Source: Artemia franciscana (lineage: Eukaryota > Arthropoda > Branchiopoda > Anostraca > Artemiidae). From it: DNA of 64,000 nt. The stretch covers positions 2,661,043-2,725,042 of the forward strand of contig NC_088868.1 of NCBI RefSeq assembly GCF_032884065.1. The letters are read 5' to 3'. The translations under genes and the position numbers were made by a program. Shown here piece after piece: positions 1 through 12,088 of the stretch; position 1 is the stretch's first letter, and each line of letters opens with the position of its first letter. The notes beneath the pieces were generated by a model that saw only the letters and a program-made list of their open reading frames with translations, was not told the origin of the DNA and did not search any database.

Positions 1-1096
1 TTAAAAATACCTTATTGTTTCTAATTTGTCCGAATTCCGAATTTTTCTAGCATCTAAAATTCAACCGCAACTCACAAAAACTAAATTACTGCTATGGAGG
101 TCTTTTCCCTTAACGTCGTATTTATCAGCAGTCAATATTTCTGAAGTGTTAAGACATGCAAACTCGAAGCTTCATGCAAACTAAAGCTCAAAACTCAAAT
201 GCAAACTCAAAAGTGCTATATTGAAGGAGAAATTTTTCTCTTACATGACATAATTGAAAATAGAGACATGTAAAATGCAATTATATGATGTGTCTCACGT
301 CAAAATATACGTCAAAACATTATTTATATGTGAATAATCTAAATACCTTTAAATACGGGATTTGCATGTACGCGTAAATTTTCCCATTCAGTGCCCTTAT
401 TAGCTCAGGACACATTTTATTCCTTTAGTTTAAAAAAATGTAGACAAGATTAAAAAAAATTGCCTAAAAACTAATATAAGCACACATAAAAGGAGTATGC
501 GAATGTTACGGCGCAAGCCGCGAAACGTGAAAAAAAATTTTGACTGCAGCACCGAAAATCGCAGTGTAGCAGGCGAATTAGGGCAGTTGTAGCCCTTTAG
601 GAACTGACTATGGTGGCAAACCTGGTTAGATATAGTTAAATGTGTTGCTTCACAGCTGCATCCTATAATTCAATGTTGTTTCAACACTTCAAAACCAAAA
701 AAAAAGAGGAAAATAAGTATGAGACAAAACAGGGTATATTAACTTTAATTCCAAAAATTAAAAGAGCAACAAAGAGATTGGAAAAGAAGAACAAATCAGA
801 AAATGAAGAACTATAGAGGATCAAAAATAACATTTTCCTTGTTAATAATCTTTTGACACAATAAAATAAAAAAGAAGTTAACTTGACAGAAGAATTCAAA
901 CCAAAAAAGAAAAGGAAAATAATAGAAAAATCCACAACAAAAATCCATAGTGGGTAAACTAACTTAAGTTAGAAAAAAAGAAGATAGACAATTTAAGTAA
1001 ACGAAAATCAAAGAAAAATATGAAGTAAGAAAGAAGCAGAGATTTTCGAGAAAACATGAGAAAGAAAAATACTAAAACAATAAACCAGTCTGTTCA
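1..1096. other. AT-rich stretch with no recognised feature
   Basis: Runs of A/T-rich low-complexity sequence. The only open frame is a phenylalanine/leucine-rich one on the minus strand (681-935), which is what poly-purine runs on the plus strand produce. I see no splice-bounded coding segment here. If the minus-strand gene at 1097-1436 continues past its in-frame stop, further exons or its 3' UTR would lie here. Confidence 0.5.
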
Positions 1097-1436
1097 TCAG
1101 CTAAAACAATCGTTTTTACTAATTTTCGTAAGTAAAATTATTATAATAACCTCTTCTTTTTTAATCATTCCAGAACACAATCCAGTGTCATCAGGCCAGG
1201 GAAACATCTCTAAATACTTCACAAATTCGTAATTTTGAGTGTTTTGAGCAAAAATTGCTACTTGACCTCTCCAAGCAGGGCTTTGTCCTTCATAAATATC
1301 GACCGGGAGAATAACAACGGAAGCAGGTACTTCGGGAGGAATGAGGTATACTTGAAAATCTTCTGAGTAAAAAGTTATTTTAGCACAGTATATTTGAATC
1401 AAAGATGAGAGGCTGTCAGTCAATCCTCGATTATCC
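1097..1436 (-). CDS. Exon of an unrecognised gene (downstream of the 9681-10038 exon)
   Basis: The segment opens on the minus strand right after a polypyrimidine-AG acceptor (cag at 1439-1437) with one base of a split codon. It then reads [19 protein letters not shown] and continues through a non-repetitive, well-mixed protein with the stretches [18 protein letters not shown] and [19 protein letters not shown], to a stop at 1097. The acceptor phase (2) matches the donor of the exon at 9681-10038, and joining them makes an AGG Arg codon across the splice. The last 25 or so residues (after CSGMI) are lower in complexity, so either this is the last exon or an unseen donor lies near 1130-1160. 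I cannot assign a family. The composition suggests a folded beta-rich domain, which is inference only. Confidence 0.6.
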
Positions 1437-1605
1437 CTGAAAAAGAATGACTTCTATAAAATCTTATTAAGTTTTCATCATGGCTGTCACAGTAGCTACA
1501 GAGAAGTAAGAATCACAGCCCATAGAATCACAGTCGAAGGTCACACACGGTCAAACACGAAGCAAGAATCAAAACCCACAATAACTGAAAATTTGAATAA
1601 TATTA

Positions 1606-1797
<192 letters not shown>

Positions 1798-1855
1798 TCA
1801 GAAATAAAACATATTATTGATGCACTCAAAAAAAAATTTGTGTTATTTTTTTCAT

Positions 1856-1940
1856 GGTAGTGGCCGAGGTCCTTTGTAGATTGCACACTAAACTTAAAAT
1901 CCTCTGTCCTTGAGGGCAGAGATTCGAGTTCTGGTTTCAG
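1856..1940 (+). pseudogene. tRNA-Leu-like relic or tRNA-derived SINE head
   Basis: The sequence starts GGTAGTGGCCGAGG, which resembles the 5' end and A box of type II (leucine/serine) tRNAs. It contains a CTTAAAA segment like a UAA anticodon loop, then a variable-arm-like hairpin (TGTCC...GGGCA) and GATTCGAGTTC, a good match to the B box. The acceptor ends do not pair convincingly and the D arm is irregular, so it is probably not a working tRNA. A SINE derived from tRNA-Leu is the main alternative. Confidence 0.4.
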
Positions 1941-1981
1941 TGTTGTCACTCTGTAACCCCAGTTAGTGTCAACGAAGCTCT

Positions 1982-2069
1982 AAATGGATACCTAGAAAAA
2001 TATTCGGGTATTCGAAAGCACAGGAAAATGGATACCTAGAAAAATATTCGGGTATTCGAAAGCACAGGA
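1982..2069. repeat. Two tandem copies of a 44-bp unit
   Basis: Unit begins AAATGGATACCTAGAAAAAT; the two copies are essentially identical, which indicates a recent duplication. Confidence 0.9.
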
Positions 2070-2124
2070 TGGCTGGCCCCCAACACCACATTGCACTTCC
2101 CTGCTGAAGGGCTATAAAACGGAA

Positions 2125-2449
2125 ATCAGTACCACCAGTAGTGACTGCAAAGTATAATACTATAGTTTTTATTATTTTCTTATGGTCCATCTTATACAGT
2201 CCCTCTTTTTTAAAGTCCCTGCCAAGGGTAATTTTTTTTATGTCCCTGTTTTACTTTTCCTTCGCAAGCGCTCCCAAGTCACTAAAGATTGCAAAGATGC
2301 CTGATGGCTCTTTTGAAAGCATATTGTCAAATTTGTGTGCTTTTAATAAATTCATCGCGATAACGCCAGAGATGGTCGCCATAGACGGACATCAGCACCG
2401 CCAGTAGTGACTGTAAAGTCCAATGCAGTAGTCTTTATTATTTTCTGAT
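2125..2449. repeat. Pair of about 59-bp direct repeats, 266 bp apart
   Basis: 2125-2183 and 2391-2449 share the frame ATCAG(T/C)ACC(A/G)CCAGTAGTG and the following TTTATTATTTTCT(T/G)ATGG. The sequence between does not resemble a known element. An 88-codon open frame crosses it (2141-2407) but shows no recognisable domain. Confidence 0.7.
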
Positions 2450-3759
2450 GGCAAATTATTTTCTAATAGCAAAAACGTCCAAAGTGGCAAAAAAACTGGT
2501 TTTTTCGTTGCCATTTCTAGAGCAGAGAACGTTAGTAGACATAAAATTATATCATGGAGATTATCGTTATTAAAAATGCTTAATCAGAGTATCTTGGCTC
2601 ATGGTTGCAGCCGAAGCAGCAACCAAAAAGAGGGCAAACCATGGCCTAAGCCAACCGAAATTTTTAAAACGGGTTTTAAGAGAAAGTGCCTAGTGGAAAC
2701 GAATCTCAACTGAAGCTAAAGCACAAATAGTACATATTATTTTCATTCAACCGAGTAGCATATTTGAATCATGGAAACAAATTTTAAGAATTGGAAAAAG
2801 AGCAAATATAAGACAAAATCAAGATAAAAAAATGTATATTCAAAATTACAATCGTTGTAATTCTATTTACTAATGGTTTATCCCCATCAAGAAAACTAAG
2901 ATATCCTTATTTTGGCAGGGATAGGACTAATATATCCCTTTTTTCCTAGAGCTAGCTGGCTCCTGGAAAATCGTAGAAAAAGTTTTGAGAGGTTTTGGGT
3001 TTTTATGTTTTCCACCCAATTAGTAGTATTCTGAGAATTCTTAAGGAACATTTTTGTTTTCTCGGGCGAACAGAAAAAAAAGTTTTTTATTAAATCCGAC
3101 ATTCAAAATAATAACAAGCCTAACGTTCTTGACAAATAGTGATATCCAAGTTTTTTACCAAAGCTCAATATAAAACTAGGAATATCCAATTATATGACTG
3201 AACTTGGGCAGTTTTTTTTTTTTTTTTTCTTTTTTTTTTAGTTCAGTTTCTGGCCAAATTTCTATCTAGTCATCTCTCCAACTTTTGTTCATGCATGTGT
3301 GACTGTAGGAGGTACTATTTCAAAAACAGGCTGTTCGTTTTGAATCCTTTTTTTAATAATCAATGAAGATAAGAGGGCAAAAAAAGGAAAGACAAAAGGG
3401 ATTTTTCTTTAGCCATTGAAGCTTACTCAAACCTCACATAAATATTTCAACCGTATATCCAAGGGCTGTCCTCACCGTAACATATGAAAATAAATAAGAA
3501 TTACAATAAAAAAATTACCACTACAAAAAAAAATTAACACAGTTCCAGAGTTATTACTTCAACAAAGATTATCCAGGACTGTGGTGCCAAGACAATGTGG
3601 TCCTTGTCGATATATTTGGGTGTGGAGGGGGGGGGGGTACTACTTAAAATAAAGGTTGATTGATTGTTTTTACACGCAATTTGTTAATCATTAATGAAGA
3701 TAACGAGAGTGCATTGTTACAATTATTGCAAGATAACACTGTCGGTTATCTTGAAGCAA
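2450..3759. other. No recognised gene; possible retroelement tail at 3646-3668
   Basis: AT-rich DNA with T- and G-runs. At 3646-3668, AATAAAGGTTGATTGATTG resembles the (TTGA)n tail that ends the non-LTR relic at 35793, so a 3' UTR fragment of the same family may lie just upstream. Nothing else is supported. Confidence 0.4.
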
Positions 3760-5545
3760 AATCACGAGGTCCTTCTACATATCAAAACTAATTTAGATCT
3801 GATCACCCACTCGTAAGTTAAAAATACTTCAATTTTTCAAATTTTTCCTCTCCCTTCATCCCCCCAGATGGTAGACTCGGGGAAAACAATTTTATCAAGT
3901 CAATTTGTGCAGCTACCTGACACGCCTACCAATTTTCATCGTCCTAGCACGTCCAGAAGCATCAAACCCGTCAAAGCACTGAACCCCATTCCCTAACTCC
4001 TTCAAAGAGAGCAGATCCAGCCCGGTTACGTCAATCACGTATCTACGACATTTGCGAATTCTACCCACCAAGTTTCATCTCAATCTCTCCACTATAAGCG
4101 TTTTCCAAGATTTCCGGTTTCCCCCTCCAACTCCCCCAAATGTCAACAGATCTGGTCGGCATTTGAAATAAGAGCTCTGAGACATGAGTACCTTTTAAAT
4201 ATCAAATTTCATTAAGATCCGGTCACCCATTCTTAAGTTAAAAATACTCCAATTTTTCTAATTTTTCCAAATTAACAAAACCCCAGCTCCCCCGAAGAGA
4301 GCAGATTCAGCCCGTTTATGTCGATCATGTATTTAGGACCTGCGCTTATTCTTCCCACCAAGTTTCATCCCGATCTCTCCACTATAAGCGTTTTCCAAGA
4401 TTTCCGGTTTCCAAGATTTCTGTCCCCCCCCCTCCAACCCCCAATGTCCACAGATCCGATTCAAATTGAAAATGGAGCATCTGAGACATAAAATCTTTCT
4501 ATATATCAAGTTTCATTAAGATCCGATCACCCATTCGTAAGATAAAGATACCTCAATTTTCACGTTTTCAAAGATTTCCGGTTTCCCCCTCCACCCCTTC
4601 CTCCAATGTCACCGGATCTGATGGGGATTTAAAATAAACGCTTTAAAGCACAAGATCCTTCTAAATATCAAATTTCCTTAAGATCTTATCACCCGTTTGT
4701 AAGTTAAAACATCTCATTTTTTTCCGAATTACTCCCCCCCCCCCTCCAACTCCATCAAAGAGAGCGGATCCGGTCGGGTTATGTCAGTCACGTATCTTGG
4801 ACTTGGGCTCATTCTTCCCACCAAGTTTCATCCTGATCTCTCCGCTTCAAGCGTTTTCCAAGACTTCCGGTTCCCCCCAACCCATTGACACTGGATCTAG
4901 TCGAGATTTTTTTATTTTTTTTTAGTCGGAGTTACGAGGTCCTTCTAAATATGAAATTTCATTAAGATCCGATCACTCCTTCGTAAATTAAAAATACCTC
5001 ATTTTTTCTAATTTTTCAGAATTAACCCCCCTGCATCTCCTCCAATGAGAGCGGATCTGTTTTGGTTATGTCAATCACCTATCAAGGACTTGTGCTTATT
5101 TTTCCAAACAAGTTTCATCCCGATCCCTCCACTCTAAGCGTTTTCCACGATTTTAGGTCCCCCCCCCCCAATGTCACCGGATCTGGTCGGGATTTGAAAT
5201 AAGAGCTTTGAGACATGATATACTTCCAAATATCAAATTTTATTAAGATCTGATCACCCATTCGTAAGTTAAAAATACCTCCTTTTTTCTAATTTTTCCG
5301 ATTTAGCTGTTCCCCCACTCCCTCTCCAGATGGTCGAATCGTGGAAAAGACGATTTCTAACTTAACCTGGTCTGGTTCCTGATACGCCTGCCAAATTTCA
5401 TCGTCCTAGCTTACCTGGAAGTGCCTAAAGTAGCAAAACTGGGACCGACAGACAGACCAACAGACATACCGACAGACAGAATTTGCAATGGCTATATGTC
5501 ACTTGGTAGATACCAAGTGCCATAAATATGGGGGTTGTTACAAAG
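3760..5545. repeat. Dispersed-repeat block of about six diverged units ending in a 20-nt palindrome
   Basis: The block is built from imperfect modules of about 280-420 bp. Each module has three recurring parts: a 'TTCATTAAGATC(C/T)GATCACCC' part, a 'AGAGAGCGGATCC' part and a 'CCAAGTTTCATC' plus 'AAGCGTTTTCCA' part, separated by C-rich runs. Module starts fall near 3775, 4195, 4500, 4665, 4945 and 5225. The block ends with GACAGACAGAC-type repeats (5448-5480) and the palindrome CACTTGGTAGATACCAAGTG near 5500-5519. No coding potential is visible. It is probably a non-autonomous element with amplified internal modules; the superfamily is unknown. Confidence 0.75.
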
Positions 5546-6235
5546 GCTTGGACTCAAATTTATTTCCAAATGTGCAAAAGTTTTAGGTCAAGTTTCAATA
5601 ATTTAAAAAGTTAAAACCTTTTTTTCCTTTTTTTACTTCTTTCTGTCAAACAAATCAAATTGTTGTAGGAAAGAATGGAAGAATTTGAAGTGTAATATTC
5701 CATACTGATAATACACCTAAGTAGAATGACTTGTTTATATAATAATCAATTAACAGAAAATCAAAAAAAGCAAATATTTCCGAGGTGTTACCGATTCTTT
5801 TTTGGTTTCAAATAAATATTTTCAGGTGCAGGTAGCCTAGTTTGGCCACAGTTTGACTCAATATTTTTTTCTGATCTTGTTTTTTTTTTGCATTTCCAGT
5901 CTGACGAACAATCTTTTCAGAATTGTTACCTAATACTTTCTGTTAGCTGACACTATTGTGTCCAAGAGATAACAGAAAATGATTGTTAATGTTCCTTTTG
6001 ACTCACTATGTGAGATGGGCAGAGCTAATGAGTTGGTTTGTCCTTATTTATCTTGAATCTGCTCAGAGTTCTTGCAGTAAATCTTCTGATACTAGGAGTT
6101 GAATTATGAGAGAATATATATTGAGTTCTGTGCTCTGTGTGCAGGTATGGTCAGCGAGACTCTTGGCTGATAGTGAAATTTTGTGGTGGTTGAACCATTC
6201 TAACATTTTACATTGCAGGGTATAGTGTACAGACG
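5546..6235. other. No recognised feature
   Basis: Unique-looking AT-rich sequence; no splice-bounded or conserved coding segment found. Confidence 0.5.
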
Positions 6236-6640
6236 TCAGTATATAACATTCAAATAGGCAAAAAAATTTCGAACTGGATGATTTATATTTCCGCTTGATC
6301 CAGAAACACTGTTATAGGTGCGGAAGTCTGTTTCTATTAACCCAACACTTTGAGCGCTGACACTATGGCCAGTTCCTTGCACTAAAGTTTCTTTGTTTTT
6401 CTTCTGCATTTTCACCACAAAATATTCTTGAACTGGGTCATTTATATTTCCACTTTTCCACATTTTCAACGCAAAAGATTCTTCACGTGGGTCATTTATA
6501 TTTACACTTGTTGACAAAAAACTCTTATAGGTGTAAAAATCTATTTCCATTAACCCAACACTTTGAGCGGTGACACTACAGCCAGTACCTTACACTAAAG
6601 TTTCTTTGTTTTTTCTTCCACTTTTTCACCGCAAATAGAA
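6236..6640 (-). repeat. Tandem repeat of about 210 bp with an open frame on the minus strand
   Basis: Two copies of about 210 bp (6345-6425 matches 6555-6635) contain a shorter duplication encoding NINDP. The minus strand is open for 104 codons through one full unit (VSAQSVGLIETDF, then earlier AQSVGLMEIDF). The neighbouring unit is broken by a stop where the intact unit has Gln, and by a one-base shift. It is either a decayed repeat-protein exon or a chance open satellite. No domain is recognised. Confidence 0.5.
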
Positions 6641-6649
6641 AATTGCCGC

Positions 6650-8038
6650 TAAATACTTGTTTTATTAAAGTTATGAAAATTAAAAGTAATTTCCCAAATC
6701 TAAGACGGAGTAATTTACTAAATCTTAGGAAGGGATCCTTAAGTTTCGTGAATTGATACCACTGCAGTCTCTGCAGAGCTCTTCTTCAGATTCTTTTCAC
6801 TTAGAGAACACTTAAAAAAAGCAAGGAAAACAAGACTATAATTACCATCCAGTTTTAGGTTTACTTGAATAATGATTAAAATTCTGAGCTAAAGTTAATA
6901 CAGTTTTGTGTCTTTTTTTCTGAAATATTTTTTTTTCTAAAAATACATTTCTGTTTGTTTGGGAAAAATTTCCAACAAAAACTTTCCAGAATATCACCAT
7001 CAAACTACCTCTTAACGAGTAAGCTGCTGGCAGCCCGCTAGAATGGGTGTCAATCCTAAACTTCTAAATTAAATCTGGGGCAGGATTAATATGCATCTGA
7101 GACCAGCCTTTTCCTTTCAAAAATATTAATAGTTGATAATTCACTTTTATTCGAAATCAGATCCCTGATACCTTGTATGGGAAATATAATTAAAAATGAG
7201 CTTCAAAACCAAGAAAAAGTCAATAACCAATATGCAACAATTTATCAAGATAATATCCAAATTAATGCTGTTATTGAGTAGCTGCTGTAGCTAATTAGTA
7301 GTTAATAAAGATAGATAGTTCTTCTTGTATTAACAACATTGGCCTGTATGATTCTTTGTAAATAGATTACTTTTGGTTCACTGGTGTAGTTCTTCGGGTT
7401 TGTTGTATCATTGATATGTTAAATATAGATTATGCAATTGGAAAAAAAAAATGTAACAAGCCAAACAAGCCAAATTATTTGTTTTCTTTCTTTCTAATTC
7501 ACCACTTCTTTTCTTCCAATAAAATGGTCTTCAAATTAAATGGCATTCCTGTCATTTACTTTGGAGTTAGAATTTAAGCAAAATCTTAACAATGAGTCTT
7601 TAACCAATTATTTGAAAGGATCTTATACTTTAAACATTTTTTGTGACCCTCAATGTCGGCTGACTGGGTCAACGGCAAAGGGTGCGTTAGCGAATTCTCC
7701 GGGGGGACTACTCATCATGAAAATCTATTGAGAATGTATCATTCGATTATGAGCTTTGACTTAAAGACAATAGATTTCTGAAGGCAAAGTTTTCAATCAA
7801 ATTGGGTTGCACCACAGAAAATTTGAAGAGCTGTCAAATTAATCAAATGACATTTCTTTTGAAGTGATTTTAGGCATTTTCCCAGAAGGCATGCAAGAAC
7901 ATTTTTAGGGACAACCCTTTTCTGAGTTTTCAAAAGGAAATTTTGCTCTGTTTTATCAAAAAAACGAAATTTACACTTTCAAATGATATAATTTTTAGCT
8001 GTCTACCATTTATTTTGATCACTTATTGTACAAGTTAG
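6650..8038. other. No recognised feature
   Basis: AT-rich sequence. A 63-codon plus-strand frame at 7540-7731 includes a GC-richer patch (7655-7715) but has no acceptor or donor that would make it a convincing exon. Confidence 0.45.
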
Positions 8039-8165
8039 GGTAAGACCATAGTTATGGCAAGTTATGGCAATACAAGTCATGGCAAGACCATAGTTATCAG
8101 ACCAAGTTATGGCAAGACCATAATTATCAGACCAAGTTAAGGCAATACCAGCTATGGCAAGACCA
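8039..8165. repeat. Minisatellite of 'AAGTTATGGCAAGACCAT' type
   Basis: About five imperfect units of roughly 15-35 bp built on GTTATGGCAAGACCATAGTT(ATCAGACCAA). Confidence 0.8.
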
Positions 8166-9297
8166 CCCAATTAAATCAAAACAGTTTGGTCACACAAACC
8201 AAAGCAGCTTATCATAGATGGGATAGGCTAATTCTAAATGGCATCGAATCTGCTTGAAACAACTAAGTTTTTCTGATGCTTTGCGGTTTAGGCAATACAT
8301 TTGCCTTAACTGCAACAAACAAAATGACTTGTGATATTTCCCTAAATTTGAAAAATTCTGAAAACTAGCACTGTAGTGAAAACACAAAACAGGAAAACCT
8401 TTAAGTAGGCTGCAGAAAACAAAGGAATAATTTGTTTAGCTCTCATTAGTCTTTTACCAGCCATGAGATGCTCGAGAACTGATCATGAAAAATTAAGCAC
8501 TTCCAAATAGAAATAAATAGAAGTTCCAAATATATAAATATCACTTCTTTTTTTTCAATATCATAAAAAATTGCATTTTTATGTGCCTATTTACAATGAT
8601 GACAACAATTCTCAGAATTCTTATTTATGTAACAAAGTTGTACATATCTTGTGCAGAAAAAAGCTGTACTGACTTCTTTAGTTCCATTGCCTGTGTTACA
8701 TAAAGATCTTCTTTAAGGTTAGATGTACATATTAGAAAAAGTAAAGAACAAATTTTAAGAAAGCAATGTTTTTGCTTTCAAAAACACCAAAACAGTAAAT
8801 GAACAAAATTAGTACTCCCCAGGTTAGGCAAGATATATTTACAAATTTAGCTCAAATAAACTGATTAATAAAATTATAAAGATTTGTAAAACTTTTAATA
8901 CTGGCATTTTACCAAAAACTGAGCTCTCTTCTGTTTTTTAGAGAATTATAACTGGATACTAAAAACCATTAATATCATTGCTAGTAAAACACTATTGAGA
9001 GCCTTATAAATTTGGCTTTAATTTCTGATGGCTACTTTTTCAATCTTCTGCTCCAAAAAGTTTTATTTTTCAAAAGTGACTTTTAATTCCTTTCTTTCCA
9101 TATATAGTTTTGTTTTCAAAGAAGTGTTAGAGCTTTTAGAATTTTACAGACATTTGAAAATACTAAAAGTCAGTTTCTTTGAACTAGTTTTGTATATATA
9201 TTGCAAGATATGCAAAGTAATAACTTTTACTTCAGCTTTGCTCTTTACTTCCATGAGCAAAAGCGTTCTTTCTTTTGCTTAATTGGAGCAAAAAAAG
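8166..9297. other. No recognised feature
   Basis: AT-rich sequence inside the large intron of the minus-strand gene; no coding signature seen. Confidence 0.5.
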
Positions 9298-9454
9298 CAA
9301 CCATTTCCAGTTTCCATTAGTTCATGGTTAAACTTAACGCTTAGAAATAAAGTAAATGATTGAAAAAATAAAATAAAGTACAAATAAAAGCATACAAAAG
9401 TAAATAAAAAGTAATATATATAATAAATATAATAAAAAGTATATAATAAAATAT

Positions 9455-9496
<42 letters not shown>

Positions 9497-9650
9497 ATAT
9501 ATATATAATATATATACATATATAATAAACAGTAATATACATAAAAAAGTAATAAAAGCAACCATTTCTAGTTTCAATTAGTTCATGGTTAAACTTAAAG
9601 CTTACAAACAAAGTAAATGATTGATAAAATAAAGTAAAAATAAGCAACAA
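9298..9650. repeat. Direct repeats of about 85 bp flanking a (TA)n tract
   Basis: 9298-9380 and 9558-9645 are about 90% alike (CAACCATTTC(C/T)AGTTTC, AGTTCATGGTTAAACTTAA). Between them lie ATAA-rich sequence and a TA microsatellite (9453-9533), so the block looks like a duplication that captured an expanding microsatellite. Confidence 0.8.
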
Positions 9651-9680
9651 ATAAAGTGAGGTACAAATTAAAGAGCATAC

Positions 9681-10038
9681 CTTTCGTTTTGCCACTTCCA
9701 AACATGTATATTCACAACTGTTTTTCCAGGGTGATTTAAGGTAGTCAAAATTTTCTTAAAAGCACATGATATTGGGGAGAAAATGGGGTTTACTTTCCCT
9801 TTTCTCAAACTTTTCAGCACATTTGTGAATGATACATCAGTGTTGAAAGTTTCAGCAACTCCACTTTCAAGGTCAATATACCAAATCTTGATTTTACATG
9901 TTTTGTACGGTCCATTTGGTGAATCATCAAACCCTGGAACTTTGTCTGCATCTTTCAGTATATTGCTTGTAAATACTTCCAAAGTTTCGACAGAGTGCTG
10001 ACTTGAAGGTAAAAGAAATATTTCCACTTTCTCCATGC
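9681..10038 (-). CDS. Internal exon of an unrecognised gene
   Basis: Minus-strand exon bounded by a good acceptor (TCTTACAG ending at 10039) and a donor (AG|GTATGC at 9681/9680). It has 358 bp: two bases of a split codon, 118 codons and two bases of the next. It starts MEKVEIFLLPSSQ and contains KVPGFDDSPNGPYK, KIWYIDLESGVAETF and TVVNIHVWKWQNE. Entry phase 1 and exit phase 2 fit the exon at 1097-1436, giving one continuous reading frame of about 230 residues. There is no signal peptide or membrane span in it, and the Met is internal to the exon and not necessarily the start. The alternating hydrophobic pattern suggests beta structure. I could not match it to a named family. Upstream exons must lie above 10038 and I found none. 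Confidence 0.65.
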
Positions 10039-10141
10039 CTGTAAGAGTAGATATTATTAAAATAAATATTACATTTCTTTTTATAACTGGGTATTTTCAA
10101 TATGCAATTATTAAAATTGGATATTATGATTTTTATTGGAT

Positions 10142-10350
<209 letters not shown>

Positions 10351-10359
10351 ATAATTGGA

Positions 10360-12088
10360 TAATATAGAACAAAGGGTTAGGTAAAAGAGATATTTACTTT
10401 TTCTCTATGCCAGTAGGAGTGGATATTACTGAACAGTCTTACTTTAATTTTGGACCAATGGTGGATCCATGATGCAAGAAAAGAACTATTGGTCGGATGT
10501 GATCTCAATAGAAAGATTTGAACTTTTTTTTGGACAAAAGGTCAAACTGTTTAACAATTTCTTTTTTAGTATGGCCACTCCCACTCCATGGTCAAATTGG
10601 TGAGAATTCTAGTCAAATGTGTTATAAAAATAATATTTTTGATATAAAAACGAATTAAATAATTAACAATTCATTTTAATTAGATGTACTTAAACATGGA
10701 TAGAAGAGGTGCAGTATAATTTCACAAAATATAAAGACAAATCTAGAAAATGACAGAAAATTTATAATAGCAACCATACATAATGGAGTGAAACCAGCTA
10801 GTTATTTTCTTTTAGGGAGGAGGGATGTATCTGTAATCCAAATCAGATTGAAATGTTCCATCAATGGTAAACTATTATTAAAGATAGGCTATCTAAAATT
10901 GAATGCCCTCATTTCCAATTCTTGGGGGAGGGGTACCAAGGAGTATTTTATGGGATGAAGGGGCATGTTTGTTGGTTTGTTCCTTACTATATCTACCAGA
11001 ATCCTTAGTCAGAAAGAGAAAGTCTTAAGCAGCATAAATACTTTGCAGACTGTCATTTAGAATTATAAGGAGTAATTGAATTTAAAAAATGTATCTACTA
11101 CATGTAATAGTTTTAATCAGTCATATTTTTCTCATTTGACATTTGTGACAAATAAACAATAGAAACACAAATAATCATCAATAATCCTCACCAGTATGAG
11201 GTGGAGTGAGAATATGTCTTATTTTGTCTTCTATTAAGCTGAAGCCATCCAGATCCCTGCCTTATACACAACCTTGTTGGCATTTTCCTTGAGAAAATCA
11301 TTTTCCCCAAACACCACTCCCTATGCAGATTTTGCCTGACTCAAGCTGTTTCTGAACTCTTTCCTATTTTGTCCCCTATTTGCTGCTTCATCTCTAGATA
11401 TGAAAAACCTATATCCACTTCATTAGAGAAAAAATAAACAAAATATCCTGCTACTTTCTCTCTTATTATTGAATAGCCTACTGGTTCTGCCCAGGTTTTA
11501 TATTTGTCTTACCCCCCCCCCCCCTCTTTCTAATATCCCCTTAAAAATATGTTAATGTGTATTAAGTTTGGTTTCTGTGTGGTTTGGCCAATTCTTACCT
11601 TTTTAACTGACATTTCACAATCTTGATTATTGACTAACAAATGATTTTTCATTGTTTTTTTTTTTTTTTTTTTTTTAGTGTTTTGGCATAATATATCAGA
11701 TTTTTAGTTTTGTTGTTGTTTTTATGATATACTGATGCTGAAACTTCCCTTTAATAAGTTCTTAGGTTCGCAAAGTATAGTTAAAATAACAACAAGGGAA
11801 TGAAGAACTAGGTTTAGTGATTTGTAAAGGTGCCATTGTCCAAAAAACATGGATGGTGAATCATTCTCTGGATTTGTTTCAATTTCATTTTAATAACAGT
11901 GCTAGATTTTACCCATTTAAATATTTTAAGTGGTTGTGATTCATCAATAAATTTTTGTGAACCAATTAACTCTCAATATAGTAACCCAATAGATGTATAG
12001 GCATGCAACTATGTCCCTTAATAAGTAAGTCAGAACTTACTGTAAGATCATACTACCATACCAAATCATATTTAACATGTGTTAGCTA
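10360..12088. other. No recognised gene
   Basis: AT-rich with C-run (11513-11524) and T-run (about 11649-11676) homopolymers. No coding segment identified. Probably intron or flank of the minus-strand gene. Confidence 0.45.

Noticed and set aside
9668-10036. Reading 9681-10038 as a xylosyltransferase C-terminal domain
   Set aside because: Only a faint pattern (VETLEVF, KIWYIDLESG) is similar; the spacing and remaining residues do not fit, so no name is given.
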